DNA from: Malaya genurostris
Taxonomy: Eukaryota > Arthropoda > Insecta > Diptera > Culicidae
Length of the DNA: 64,000 nucleotides
Assembly (NCBI RefSeq): GCF_030247185.1
Contig: NC_080572.1
Span: 122,760,928 to 122,824,927 of the forward strand
Reading direction: 5' to 3'
The translations under genes were made by a program, and so were the position numbers. Position 1 is the stretch's first letter. Each line of letters begins with the position of its first letter. The notes under the pieces were generated by a model. That model ran no database searches. It saw only the letters and a list, made by a program, of their open reading frames with translations, and was not told where the DNA came from. Of the stretch, positions 48,310-58,942 are shown piece after piece.

Positions 48310-48958
48310 TGTCACCGAAACCCCTTGGTGTCGATATCAGCGAATAAATGGCAACCCGGCTTAACGATTATACAAATGTCATACTGCAAGCTCGAAACGG
48401 GAAATAAAGAAACTGGTAGGCGAAAAAGAAGAGAAAAAGTGATAGTATAATGAGCAAGACGTGCTCGTGTGAAATTTCGTGTTAATTTCTTTCGGATTAA
48501 GTGATTTGAGCTTCATACATAATACTCTTGATTTAACTGAACTGAACCGTAATCGAAGGTATTATTATTATTATTATTATTATCATTATTATAATTATTA
48601 TCAGTAACTAATTGGCTAAACATTGATCATATATGCATTTAGAATCTAACGTGCTAAAACTTAACCTAATTCCTGACCTAATAGTACGGAGCGACTGAAC
48701 GTTCAGTAGTACGGTTGGATTTGATCGGGATTTTGAGCAGGCAGGTTACGACAAGCTAAGGATTCAAAAGGGCGAAAGACGTGTATATGCACTAAAACGT
48801 AATGAAATAATTGTAAAATTTAAACTAAACATGCATTAATTCTAAGTTATATATATACATGCAGGAATTTAAAGCGGCTAAACTTCGAACGAATAAACGT
48901 CGCTACGAATTTGAAAATCATCTACGGTCTTTCTTGTTACCGCGAGACGCAAGTAACA
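48310..48958 (+). repeat. 3' LTR of the BEL element at 41.7 kb
   Basis: 649 bp, TG..CA ends, almost identical to the 5' LTR apart from the 12-bp duplication near 48668-48685. Confidence 0.93.
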
Positions 48959-49053
48959 GCAGTTATAATTCACGTTGCAATGTCTTCAACTTGTTCCATG
49001 AAATTGTGTCATATAAGTTACTGTCATTGAAGTGTAAAAACGTGTGGTACTTG

Positions 49054-49902
49054 TGTAGTGTACAGGAGTGAAGGAATACTAAAGTAAGGAGCACGATAGT
49101 CCAATGTCCAATGCGGGGGGAACGAGTATAATGAAGTTCGAGCTTCCGGGGGGTATATCATGTAAACATAAAAGTTGTTTTAGGTTGACGTGGTTGATGT
49201 AAATGATGCAGAAATGTTGTGCTCAATCGGTCCGATAATCGAGCCGATGATCGGACCGTTGCGGTTCGACCAAATAAATGTAACTCTAAGTACTTTTCAT
49301 AAGGCACATGCTGTGGTTTATTCCTAGATTGATTAATATTAGTAATCGTTTGACGTGTATCTAAAAGTAATCTATAGATCTAGTAGGTCATCAGGTGCAC
49401 ATTATAAATATTTTATCATTTTAGAATAAATGGGTGATTTAAACAGACTCTTTTTATTTCCTATGCATAGAATTTCCTCAGTAGTATTCACCCCATTTTA
49501 GGTTCAATACGGTTTATTTAATTTTAGCTTATTAAATGAAACTTTGGCTGTTGAGGGCTTTGCGCTTGGTGTTTTGATAATTAATAGAGCGAATAGCGGA
49601 CCTTACACAATATTATTGTCAGTCCAAAGGTTTGACGAGAATATTATCGATAAATTAAAAAGTCTCATCTATTCGTTATTTCTTTCTCTGTAAAGATAAA
49701 ACTACTCAATTATCAGTTGCAATATTAAAGCTCTAAATGCTTTTTTCGACGAAAAATACTGGACGAAGTTACCAAGCCTATTTAGATGTAGAACAATTTA
49801 TTTTTTTATTTACTGAATATGTTTTCATGAAATCATGAAGCACAGATCGACCCGCATAAACGAATACCATAAACTTACACTCAAAATAATAATCATATTA
49901 TA
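49054..49902. other. No gene seen
   Basis: No coding signal. An inverted repeat, CGGTCCGAT ... ATCGGACCG, lies at 49229-49259. Confidence 0.4.
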
Positions 49903-49970
49903 GGGTAAGGGCTCCCTATTTCATCTCATTTGTCTTCAAACCCCGATTTAGCCACTAAAATCACTATAAC

Positions 49971-50547
49971 TGAAAAAATTATTTCTTTCAAGAAATAAAA
50001 AACTGCTGGACTATCCGTCCAATTTGGTGTCTAAAATACAACTGATTTATTTACAAATTTTTGATTAGTTTACATTTTTCTTATGTCTATGTTAGTTCTT
50101 TAATCTATACATTTTCCTCTCATTTGAGAGTTTTCCGAATAACAAAATAGATGTGTGCGTGAGATTTACTCAAAATTTACCAAAGCAAAAGGAGAATCCA
50201 AAATTAAGCGAAGAGTGGAAATAGAGAGCGATTCTCTTCTCACCACTCGATCAAGGATCTAAGTGGTGAATATAGCTTACGCATAGGCGAATAAAAACAT
50301 AACGAATCTATGCCGTAAAGGAATAAACATTGAATTCTGTTTATCCTGCATTGAGGATAAGATTTGGTCCTTTTTTTTATTGCCCCAATTTCAACATGAA
50401 GGCGGTCTAGTCGATAAATATACAACCGACGTCTCCGTCTAAGTCTAGACCACATGTTCGTTTCCTTGGTTTACAAATCATTTTGAGATTAAAATTTATT
50501 GGTTTAGGTTATTGTAAACAAGCTCAAATTCATCCTCGTAATCTACA
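49971..50547 (-). repeat. 3' LTR of the BEL element at 50-62 kb
   Basis: 577 bp, direct repeat of 61377-61953. I saw two single-base differences (near 50076 and 50300). Two CCGGACCCCGT copies lie just inside it, the likely polypurine tract region. Confidence 0.95.
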
Positions 50548-50634
50548 CCGGACCCCGTAAATCAACTATGTAGATTTACAAACAAAATAGGACCTCCGGA
50601 CCCCGTGAAAAAATTTCCTTGGAAATTAAGTCGG

Positions 50635-51208
50635 TTAATTTGATCTTTCATCCACAATAATTCTAGGGTAGTAATGAGCTGGTGGCTGTCTAAGCTCGTT
50701 AGTTTCAATTTCAAGATTTTTTATCTCTCTGGCTGAATTCGAAAGATCATCGTTCACCTCTTTTCGTTGTTTTTTTATAGCATTTCTATGAGATAGAAAT
50801 GTCGTCAATGAATCCCAAAACGACGCTAATAATTGCCATCCAAGACCGTAGATGTCATATAATATTTTTCCGTGCATAATAGTGTCGAAAACAAATTTTA
50901 TTATTCGTCCAATCATATAAATTCCTATGAATGTTGATGTTACATTTCCTATCCAATTTGACCATGAAATGAACTTTTTCCAATATTTATTTAAAACATT
51001 TTCGATTATCTTTTCTGATACTAATGCATCGAAACTGAATCCCTGATAATTTGGGTGTTGTCCCGATAAGACTTTATGTAAAATGGTTGAGGCTATTCTC
51101 CTATCTCCTTGCTCATAAATCATATTTCGCATTTTATCAATGCTCTCTGAATCATAAACGCCACTCTCCATTAAACTCGGAAGTGGGGTGTATGACCACG
51201 TAGTTATT
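50635..51208 (-). pseudogene. Glycoprotein gene, C-terminal segment (separated by LINE insertion)
   Basis: This is the membrane-proximal part of the element's envelope-like gene, open for at least 178 codons. It contains a hydrophobic membrane segment (STFIGIYMIGRIIKFVF) followed by a charged, coiled tail. It is cut off from the ectodomain region by the 4.7 kb Jockey copy B, and the 12-bp target duplication marks the break. The tail does not begin with its own signal peptide, so it is not an independent gene. Confidence 0.75.
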
Positions 51209-51459
51209 ATGTCAGTGGTTTTTTTTTTTTTTTTTTTAAATAACTATTAATTGGAATATGAGTTAAAATTAAATTATTAAGATTTAAATTGGGTGTTCAG
51301 CCACAAGTGGTGACTTTTCAGCCCTATTATATATATGATTTGGTTATTACCATGAGGACATTATTTGCTTCCGCAATTCTGAGATTTTTGTGTAGGGAAA
51401 ATTCTAAACCTACTTGTATTGTGTAATGGGGAAAAGGAACTTATATACTAACTTACTAA

Positions 51460-54132
51460 CTAATACAGAGATCGAATCGATTCAATTGAAGATTGCATCG
51501 ATTTTTGTCGGAATTTGCTTATAATATTATGTGACATTACATCTAATGGTTCTATATTTGTGAGTCTGTGTAACTCATTTGTACTAAACCAGGGAGGACG
51601 CTTCAAAATCATTTTCAGAATTTTATTCTGAATCCTTTGAAGCGTTTTCTTCCTGGTGGAACAACAGCTTGACCAAATTGGTACCGCATAAAGCATGGCT
51701 GGTCTGAAAATTTGTTTATAAATTAACAATTTGTTTTTTAGACAGAGCTTAGAATTTCTGTTTATAAGAGAATACAAACATTTAATATATTTATTACACT
51801 TTGCCTGGATTCCTTCAATGTGATCCTTGAAAGTGAGATTTTTGTCATACGTTAAACCTAAGTATTTAGCTTGATCAGACCATGTCAATTCCAAGCCATT
51901 CAATTTGAGAATGTGACTATTGTTTGGTTTAAGAAAAGAAGCTCTTGGCTTGTGAGGAAAGATAATTAATTGCGTTTTTGCTGCATTTGGTTTAATTTTC
52001 CATTTTGACAGATAATCACTGAAAATATTTAAACTTCTTTGTAGGCGACTGCAGATCACTCTTAGATTTCTACCTGTGGCTAACAGACTTGTGTCGTCAC
52101 AGAATAGCGATTTCTGACAACCAACGGGTAGATTTGGAAGATCAGAAGTGAAAATATTATACAAGATTGGAGCTACACTCGAACCCTGCGGAACACCGGC
52201 TCGTACGGGTAGCAATTCAGATTTACAATTCTGATAGCTAACCTGAAGAGTACGATCAGTTAAATAATTTTGAATCATTTTGATCAAATAAATAGGAAAC
52301 TGGAAATTAGACATTTTTGCTATTAAACCTTTGTGCCAAACACTGTCGAATGCTTTTTCTATGTCTAGAAGAGCAACTCCAGTGGATAACCCAGAAGATT
52401 TATTTGATTTTATCATGTTCGTTACTCTGACAAGTTGATGAGTAGTTGAATGTTCATGACGAAATTCAAACTGCTCTGGTAAAAAAATTGAATTCTCATT
52501 TATATGAGTCATCATTCTCAACAAGATAATTTTTTCAAAAAGTTTACTGATAGAAGAAAGTAAGCTAATTGGGCGATAACTTGATGTTTCTGCTGGGTTT
52601 TTATCAGGTTTTAGGATAGGAATTACTTTAGGTTTTAGGATAGGAATTACTTTCCGTTTTTCCATTGGGAAGTAAGCTAATGAAAAACACTTGTTGAAAA
52701 TTTTAACCAGGAGTCTCAAGGCAACATCGGGAAGATTTTTAATAAGAATATTAAAAATTCCATCATTACCAGGAGCCTTCATGTTTTTGAGTTTCCTAAT
52801 AATTGATTTAATTTCATCAAAATTCGTCTCAATAATGTCATCGTGTGATAACACTTGGGTTGAAATATGATCATATTTCAGTGAGACTTCATTTTCAATA
52901 GGACTCACAACGTTTAAATTAAAATTGTGGACACTCTCGAACTGCTGAGCAAGTTTTTGAGCTTTTTCACCATTTGTAAGAAGTATTTGATTTCCTTCCT
53001 TGAGAGCAGGAATTGGTTTCTGAGGTTTCTTAAGAACCTTAGAAAGTTTCCAGAAAGGTTTAGAATATGGTTTAATTTGTTCAACTTCTTTAGCGAAATT
53101 TTCATTTCGCAAAAGAGTAAATCTATGTTTAATTTCTTTTTGTAAATCCTTAACTATGTTTTTCATAGCAGGATCACGAGAACGTTGATATTGTCGTCGA
53201 CGAACATTCTTCAACCGAATGAGCAGTTGAAGATTGTCATCGATGATAGGAGAATTTAATTTAGTTTGAGCTTTGGGAACTGAAAGATTTCTAGCTTCGA
53301 TAATATAATGATTCAAATTATCAATTGCTGTGTCAATGTCCGCAGAATTTTCTAAAATAGTTTCATGATCCACATGATTTTCAATGTGAGATCTGTAATC
53401 CAACCAATTAGCTCTATGATAGTTGAAAATAGAACTAATTGGATTAATTATAGCTTCGTTGGAAAGTCTGAATGTTACAGGAAGATGATCTGAGTCAAAG
53501 TCAGCATGAGTAATCGGTTCACTACAAATGTGACTTTGATCTGTTAGAACCAGATCAATTGTAGACGGGTTTTTCACGGAAGAGAAACAAGTAGGATTAC
53601 TGGGATGAAGAACTGTGAAGTAACCAGCTGAGAGTTGATTATGAAGTATTTTACCATTACTGTTATTTTGCCTACAATTCCACTGGACATGCTTAGCATT
53701 TAAGTCCCCTATTACGAAAAATTTCGATCGATATCTTGTAAGTTTTTGCAAATCGCCTTTAAAGAAATTTATTTGTTCGCCGGTGCATTGGAATGGCAAA
53801 TATGCTCCAGCGATGAAATAAATTCCATGAATGGTTTCAACTTCGATTCCCAAGCTTTCAATAACTTTAGTATTGAAAGAAGGTAAAATTCGATGTTTAA
53901 TTTGCCGTTGGACAAAAATGGCAACTCCACCACCCATTCCAGTAAACCTGTCAAATCGATGAACCACATAATGTGGATTACTTTTCAATTTGACATTTGG
54001 TTTAAGAAAAGTTTCTGTCACAATGGCAATATGGATTTTGTGAACTTTGAGAAAATTATAAAATTCATCTTCACTCGATTTCAAAGATCGAGCATTCCAA
54101 TTTAAAATATTCAAATAATTATTTAACATCAC
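51460..54132 (-). CDS. Jockey copy B ORF2 (endonuclease + reverse transcriptase)
   Basis: 890 residues in one frame. Endonuclease residues ~8-220 and reverse transcriptase ~430-720 with IEKAFDSVWH, GVPQGSSVAPIL and catalytic FCDDTSLL. Relative to copy A it carries a local rearrangement: VIPILKP is encoded twice in a row (52597-52655) and a few codons after AYFP are altered. This lies in the finger region of the reverse transcriptase and may impair it. Confidence 0.92.
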   Translation of the reverse strand: MMLNNYLNILNWNARSLKSSEDEFYNFLKVHKIHIAIVTETFLKPNVKLKSNPHYVVHRFDRFTGMGGGVAIFVQRQIKHRILPSFNTKVIESLGIEVETIHGIYFIAGAYLPFQCTGEQINFFKGDLQKLTRYRSKFFVIGDLNAKHVQWNCRQNNSNGKILHNQLSAGYFTVLHPSNPTCFSSVKNPSTIDLVLTDQSHICSEPITHADFDSDHLPVTFRLSNEAIINPISSIFNYHRANWLDYRSHIENHVDHETILENSADIDTAIDNLNHYIIEARNLSVPKAQTKLNSPIIDDNLQLLIRLKNVRRRQYQRSRDPAMKNIVKDLQKEIKHRFTLLRNENFAKEVEQIKPYSKPFWKLSKVLKKPQKPIPALKEGNQILLTNGEKAQKLAQQFESVHNFNLNVVSPIENEVSLKYDHISTQVLSHDDIIETNFDEIKSIIRKLKNMKAPGNDGIFNILIKNLPDVALRLLVKIFNKCFSLAYFPMEKRKVIPILKPKVIPILKPDKNPAETSSYRPISLLSSISKLFEKIILLRMMTHINENSIFLPEQFEFRHEHSTTHQLVRVTNMIKSNKSSGLSTGVALLDIEKAFDSVWHKGLIAKMSNFQFPIYLIKMIQNYLTDRTLQVSYQNCKSELLPVRAGVPQGSSVAPILYNIFTSDLPNLPVGCQKSLFCDDTSLLATGRNLRVICSRLQRSLNIFSDYLSKWKIKPNAAKTQLIIFPHKPRASFLKPNNSHILKLNGLELTWSDQAKYLGLTYDKNLTFKDHIEGIQAKCNKYIKCLYSLINRNSKLCLKNKLLIYKQIFRPAMLYAVPIWSSCCSTRKKTLQRIQNKILKMILKRPPWFSTNELHRLTNIEPLDVMSHNIISKFRQKSMQSSIESIRSLY

Positions 54133-54158
54133 TGTTAAATTTTAAATTCATTATAATA

Positions 54159-55607
54159 TTATTTGCAAATTTCCAACCCAATTTGAAATGCTTCAAAAAG
54201 TGATGAAGTCGAATTCATTTGGATGATCATTTGAAAAAGTTGATCTTGTAGGTAGATCATTTTATTTTCAGTTATATCGCCTAAATCGACTTCATTTAAA
54301 GAAGCGAATGGCATTGAAGGAATATTTGTAGGTAGACTGCCATTAGAAGAAGATGATTTGGCCGGTCTACCTATTAATAAATTGTTTTCGTTAGAAGAAG
54401 AACTGCAAGGCGGTCCTGTGTTTTGATTATTTACATTAGAAGAAATAGGTGATAGATTTCTACCTAATATACCAGCATAACTGACATTAGAAGAAGATGA
54501 TGACGAGGTCGATCTACCTGTCAATAAATTGTTTTCGTTAGAAGATGAATTGGCAGGCGTACCTGTATTTTCAGGTATGTTCTGTAAATTTATGGTCGTT
54601 GATTTGACTTGTTGTCGAAGCGAACGAGCGTTTAAAATTTTTTCCCTGACAGGACATTTCAAATAATTGGATTTATGATTTCCATTGCAATTTGAACATG
54701 AAAATTTATCAGTGGTTTCATTCATTGGACAAACGTCTTTCGAATGCGATTTACCACAATTCAAACACCGTATATCCATATGACAATTTTTGGTTCCATG
54801 ACCGAAGCCTTGGCAACGACGACATTGCGTTAAGTTTGCAATACGATTATGCCGTTTATAATGTTCCCAATGAATTTTAATGTGGGAAATGAAACGTACT
54901 TTTTCTAAAGTTTTCAAATTGTTTACATCACTTCGATTGAAGTGTATTAGGTAAAGTTCATGGGAAATTCCAGAGCGTGGTTTAGAAGTACCATTCGCTC
55001 TTTTTTTCATAAGTATTACTTGGGAAGGGGCAAAACCAAGCAATTCTTTTAGTTCATTTTTAATTTCATCAATACTTTGATCATTTGATAATCCTTTCAA
55101 GACAGCCTTGAAGGGTCTGTCTGATTTTATATCATATGAATAAAATTTATGAAGTTTCTCGGACAAATATCGAATAAGACGTTCGTAATCTTCCAATCCA
55201 TCCACCAAGACTCGACATTCTCCTCTTCGTCCGATTTGAAATGAGACTTTTACTTCCGGGAGAAAAGTAGAAAGCTCAGTACGGAATGCTTTGAAGTCGG
55301 AAATTATCACCGTCACTGGTGGCATAGATTGATGTTTCTTCCCAGAACGACAAGCGTCCATTTTGGGAATTTTTGAAGAATTTTCTTCTATGTCGCTACA
55401 ATCGGATTCAGGAAGAATCTCGTAAATATTGTTAGACGGCATAGGATCAATGGAAGGGAAATCCGTCCGTTGTCTTTTATTTTTACATTCAGATTCTATA
55501 AGATCGTGAATGTTATTAGAAAAATGTTGAATAACGGATTGTGATTTATTCCGTATTGAATTATTTTTAGCCTTAGGCTTGTTGCCTTTCCGGTTGGACG
55601 CAGGCAT
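54159..55607 (-). CDS. Jockey copy B ORF1 (gag-like)
   Basis: 482 residues. Same layout as copy A ORF1: basic N terminus, RNA-binding middle, three zinc knuckles and a Ser/Asn-rich tail. A one-base insertion near 54172 replaces the last ~18 residues with a short ending (LEICK), so ORF1 no longer overlaps ORF2. Confidence 0.9.
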   Translation of the reverse strand: MPASNRKGNKPKAKNNSIRNKSQSVIQHFSNNIHDLIESECKNKRQRTDFPSIDPMPSNNIYEILPESDCSDIEENSSKIPKMDACRSGKKHQSMPPVTVIISDFKAFRTELSTFLPEVKVSFQIGRRGECRVLVDGLEDYERLIRYLSEKLHKFYSYDIKSDRPFKAVLKGLSNDQSIDEIKNELKELLGFAPSQVILMKKRANGTSKPRSGISHELYLIHFNRSDVNNLKTLEKVRFISHIKIHWEHYKRHNRIANLTQCRRCQGFGHGTKNCHMDIRCLNCGKSHSKDVCPMNETTDKFSCSNCNGNHKSNYLKCPVREKILNARSLRQQVKSTTINLQNIPENTGTPANSSSNENNLLTGRSTSSSSSSNVSYAGILGRNLSPISSNVNNQNTGPPCSSSSNENNLLIGRPAKSSSSNGSLPTNIPSMPFASLNEVDLGDITENKMIYLQDQLFQMIIQMNSTSSLFEAFQIGLEICK

Positions 55608-55902
55608 TTTTTAAATTAATGAAATTTTAAATTAAATTAACTAGGCAAAATTAGTCTTCGATTAGACTCCTAGCTAGCCTTAAAAAAGGCTGATTAATTT
55701 CTTAGTCACTCTAATATCACTCTTTGTATCACTTAGTCACTCTAATATCACTCTTTGTATCACTTAGTCACTTGGTTAGTGATTCAGGTAGCCTTGAAAA
55801 AGACTGAAGCCTTGAATCAATGAAACTCTAGGTAGCCAGAAAAAAATTCCAGGAGCCAAGAGCTATACGCGTGCGGTGCGAACGACTGTTCAACACCGAC
55901 TG

Positions 55903-58890
55903 AATGTCAGTGGTTAATTTGTTGGGTGATGTGGTCTCTCTAAGACGTCCGTCTGTAGTGTACCATCGATTTCCAAATCTGAATTTTGCTGGGAGTATAG
56001 GGGTGCAATCAATTTCAGTACCTCTTTTTTGCAATATACGAGTTACTGGAGTCAAAAACATCGTTGCATTATTATAATTGACTGGTATCTCTTGGTAGCA
56101 TCTCTCAGATGTTCGATAGGTTACATAAACCGGTTTACATTCCAGTATGTGAAGCACTTCTCCAGCTACAACTGCTGTGTACCCAGGCTGCTTTACAATA
56201 CTATTAACAAATTCTGTGGGATTCAATCTTGCTAGAGTTAGCTTTGTTTCCATCATGGCTTTATCAATTTTACACATTTCAGTCATAATGGTTCCATAAA
56301 CATCGTCCAGTTTTTGACCAATATAATTTTCCACCAACGTGATTTTTGAATTAAAATATGTAAAAATATCATAATTCTTACTTGTCGGTTTACGCTTAAA
56401 AGGAGACCTGAATTCAGCTTCCTCTAATATCAGAATGCGAGGATGATCTGTTTTGTAACCAGTATATCCGCAAATTTTCGTCACATCTCTTGTTTTTATT
56501 GAAAATAAATGCGTATTTGAAATAGTTGTATATATAGCGTTAAATTTTCCTCCAACTTTATGTGTATTATTATCTAAAGTTTTATTAACTATACCTTCAT
56601 ATATTACCTCAAACTCTGTATCTTCGCACCTTTCCTTCAGATTTATATCCCAAGTTAAATACCCATCTTCAGAATCTAAACATTTTCCATGGGTATAAAT
56701 ACACACTAATCCATTTCGCAATTTTATTTCATTATTTTCAATATCAATTGTTGCCATATAGTCGCGCAATGTTATTTCGTATTCATAGTAAACTAATGCA
56801 TTAGTCCACGTATAAAACGGTGTTCTATAAGTTCCTCCATCGCAAGTGCTACCTTTTACGTTTCCTATAATTAGAGCTTCTCCCCGTGTAGTTCCATTTC
56901 GTTTTAATTCTCTCAAGTTATAATCATGTGCAAGATTTAAGGAATTCAATAAATGAGCTCTTCTGCACTCATCCGGAGTAAATTCCTTTACTATATAGGC
57001 ATACCCGTGTTCATAATCAGAGGTATGCGAGTGCATGCCACAATGACGAATTGATCTTTTAATTATGACCTTACACTGAAATACTTGCGTTGTGCCTTTC
57101 GAATTTCTTTGAAGGACTTGAATTGGAACTTCCTGTGTTGATAAATTTTTGCTAGTTGGTAGACATGAGGCTACATCTAATAGCGAATAAGATGTTAAGT
57201 TTACTTCAGCGTTGGTGCAATCGTATGCAATGAACCCATTCGAAACTGCTCCAAATGCTTGGCAAATGAGCAGTAATAATAATAGTATATTCAAACATAA
57301 GTTATTCAATGAAGTAAACCCTGTACTGCTTTGTATTTCTAAAGTTGGTTTCTTTGAATTATTTTTTAATTTATTTTCATCGTATATAATACGTTTGGGT
57401 TTGACATCCTGATTAATGTAATTCACTGTATTTGAGGACTCGCTAATTTGAGTTTTGGCGGATGACTCTTGTTCATCCGCACTACTGGTCCTTTTAACGT
57501 CTAAAACGGTTAATTTAATAACTGGTCTTATTAAATCACCTTTCTCTGTTTTAATCTTTACAGATCTTATAATTCCATCTTTGCCTGGCCTGACAGCGAG
57601 AACCAGGCCTTTGATCCATTTTCCTCTTTTTTCCTTATTCGGGAAAATAACTAAGTCGCCTACTTTAATCGGCGTCACGGAATTTAACCATTTTTGTCTC
57701 TTAGTCAAAGAGGGCACATATTCCTTCAACCAGCGATCCCAGTACAGTTTAGCTAATTGTTGCGACCTTTTCCAATGTTGTCGGAGACCTTCTGAATTTG
57801 AAATATCATTTATAGCAGGCTCCGCATCTCCAGCGCATCCTATCAAAAAGTGATGTGGAGTTAACACTTCGTCATCTTCCGTTTCTAACGGTATGTGAGT
57901 TAATGGACGACTGTTTATAATAAATTCAATTTCAGCAAATAACCCTCTGAGCACATTTTCAGGTAGAGTATGTTGAACAAATTTCAATATACTTTTCACC
58001 TCCTTTACCATCCTTTCCCATACTCCTCCGAAATGAGGTGCGGATGGAGGATTGAAGTGCCATTCAATTCCATCGCCTGCTAATCTTTGTTTTATTCTTT
58101 TAAGATCGTTGTTCGCCCCAATAAAATTCGTTCCGTTATCACTAAACATATAGGTTATTTTGCCTCTTCTACATTGCATATTTTTGAGACATATCATAAA
58201 TTCATCGGTACTAAGTGAGTTTGCCAAATCCAAATACACAGCACGTGTGTTCAGACAAGTAAATAACACTCCCCAGCGTTTTTCTTGTCTTCTACCAATG
58301 GATTCATGAAGTGGACCAAAATAGTCCACACCAGTATAAGTAAATGGTTTCAAATTAGGTATCATTCTGTAGCTGGGTAAAGCAGCCATCATAGGAGGTT
58401 GGGGCTGAGCAGATAGATTCTTACATAGCTGACATGACTTTTTTATCCGCTTCATGGAGGCTCTAACGTCTATTACCCAAAATTTTTGTCGTACCGAAGC
58501 AATGGCGGCATCCATCTTTAGGTGAAAGAACTTTTCATGATAGAATTTAAGAATCAGATTCGTAACGTGATGTTTTTTCGGTAATATTGCGGGGTGCTTT
58601 GCCGTATATGAACATGCTTCCGCATTTCCTATACGTCCTTTACATCGCATAATGCCATTATCATCCATAAATGGCGTTAGATTTTTAAGTGAGCTTTTTT
58701 CACTTATTTGAAGATTTAGATACAATTTAGACATTTCTGATGGAAACGACTCCCATTGTGCCTTTCTTATAAGAAGTATTTCTGCTTCATCAAATTTCTT
58801 CTTTGATAAACAATTTGTGTGTGGCTCAACCTTTATTTTTGAATAGAGCCGATCTAAATAATTCAATGCTAAACAAATTGACCTTTTCAA
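55903..58890 (-). CDS. BEL integrase fused to chuvirus-like glycoprotein (interrupted)
   Basis: One frame from 58890. Integrase: zinc-binding HHVTNLILKFYHEKFFHL..CQLC, core motifs YTGVDYFGPL, FSDNGTNFIG and GVWERMVKEV (all three acidic residues present), then the DUF5641-type domain (GDLVIFPNKEKRGKWIKGLV) to ~residue 450. After a linker there is a hydrophobic signal-like segment (LNILLLLLLICQAFG, ~525-545) and a Cys-rich ectodomain starting GFIAYDC..LLDVASC, a pattern I associate with chuvirus-type glycoproteins. The last ~25 codons of the open frame (55902-55828) are Jockey sequence. The start at 58890 is only the first ATG; integrase-related sequence begins upstream, near 58,920. Confidence 0.82.
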
Positions 58891-58942
58891 TCTTTTCCAG
58901 TCTGAACACTTCTTAACATGTAGGATCGATTTCTAGATCCGG

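Larger units (their letters stand above)
41735..48958 (+). mobile_element. BEL/Pao LTR retrotransposon, full-length but broken
   Basis: 7.2 kb with direct LTRs (41735-42371 and 48310-48958), both starting TGTCACC and ending AAGTAACA. It is flanked by the exact 5-bp duplication GCAGT (41730-41734, 48959-48963). A G-rich polypurine tract lies just before the 3' LTR (48300-48309). Gag-Pol runs on the plus strand and carries two nonsense codons and one frameshift. It sits inside the right arm of the foldback element. Confidence 0.94.
38394..49053. mobile_element. Long-inverted-repeat (foldback) element carrying a BEL element
   Basis: The left arm (38394-38827) and right arm (41448-41734 continued at 48964-49053) are inverted copies of about 380-430 bp. 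Shared blocks include TTCATGGAACAAGTTGAAGA / CATTGCAACGTGAATT, AAATATTCGTTACTGAGA-like sequence, and GTCATATGAAATTT..GCTAAAAAGTC. The right arm is split by the BEL element at 41735-48958. Between the arms lie the dispersed repeat at 39810-40045 and the TTAA MITE at 40641-41384. No transposase is visible. Confidence 0.72.
51221..55902 (-). mobile_element. Jockey-clade LINE, copy B, inside the BEL glycoprotein gene
   Basis: 4.7 kb, near-identical to copy A (13373-18225), with a poly(A) tail as a T-run after 51220 and a 12-bp target duplication ATGTCAGTGGTT (51209-51220, 55904-55915). The 5' end CACCGACTG at 55902 equals the end of copy A at 18219, so both are full-length. Confidence 0.95.

Noticed and set aside
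52914..53145. Small ORFs on both strands repeated at 15229-15460 and 52914-53145
   Set aside because: They recur only because they lie inside ORF2 of the two Jockey copies, in other frames.
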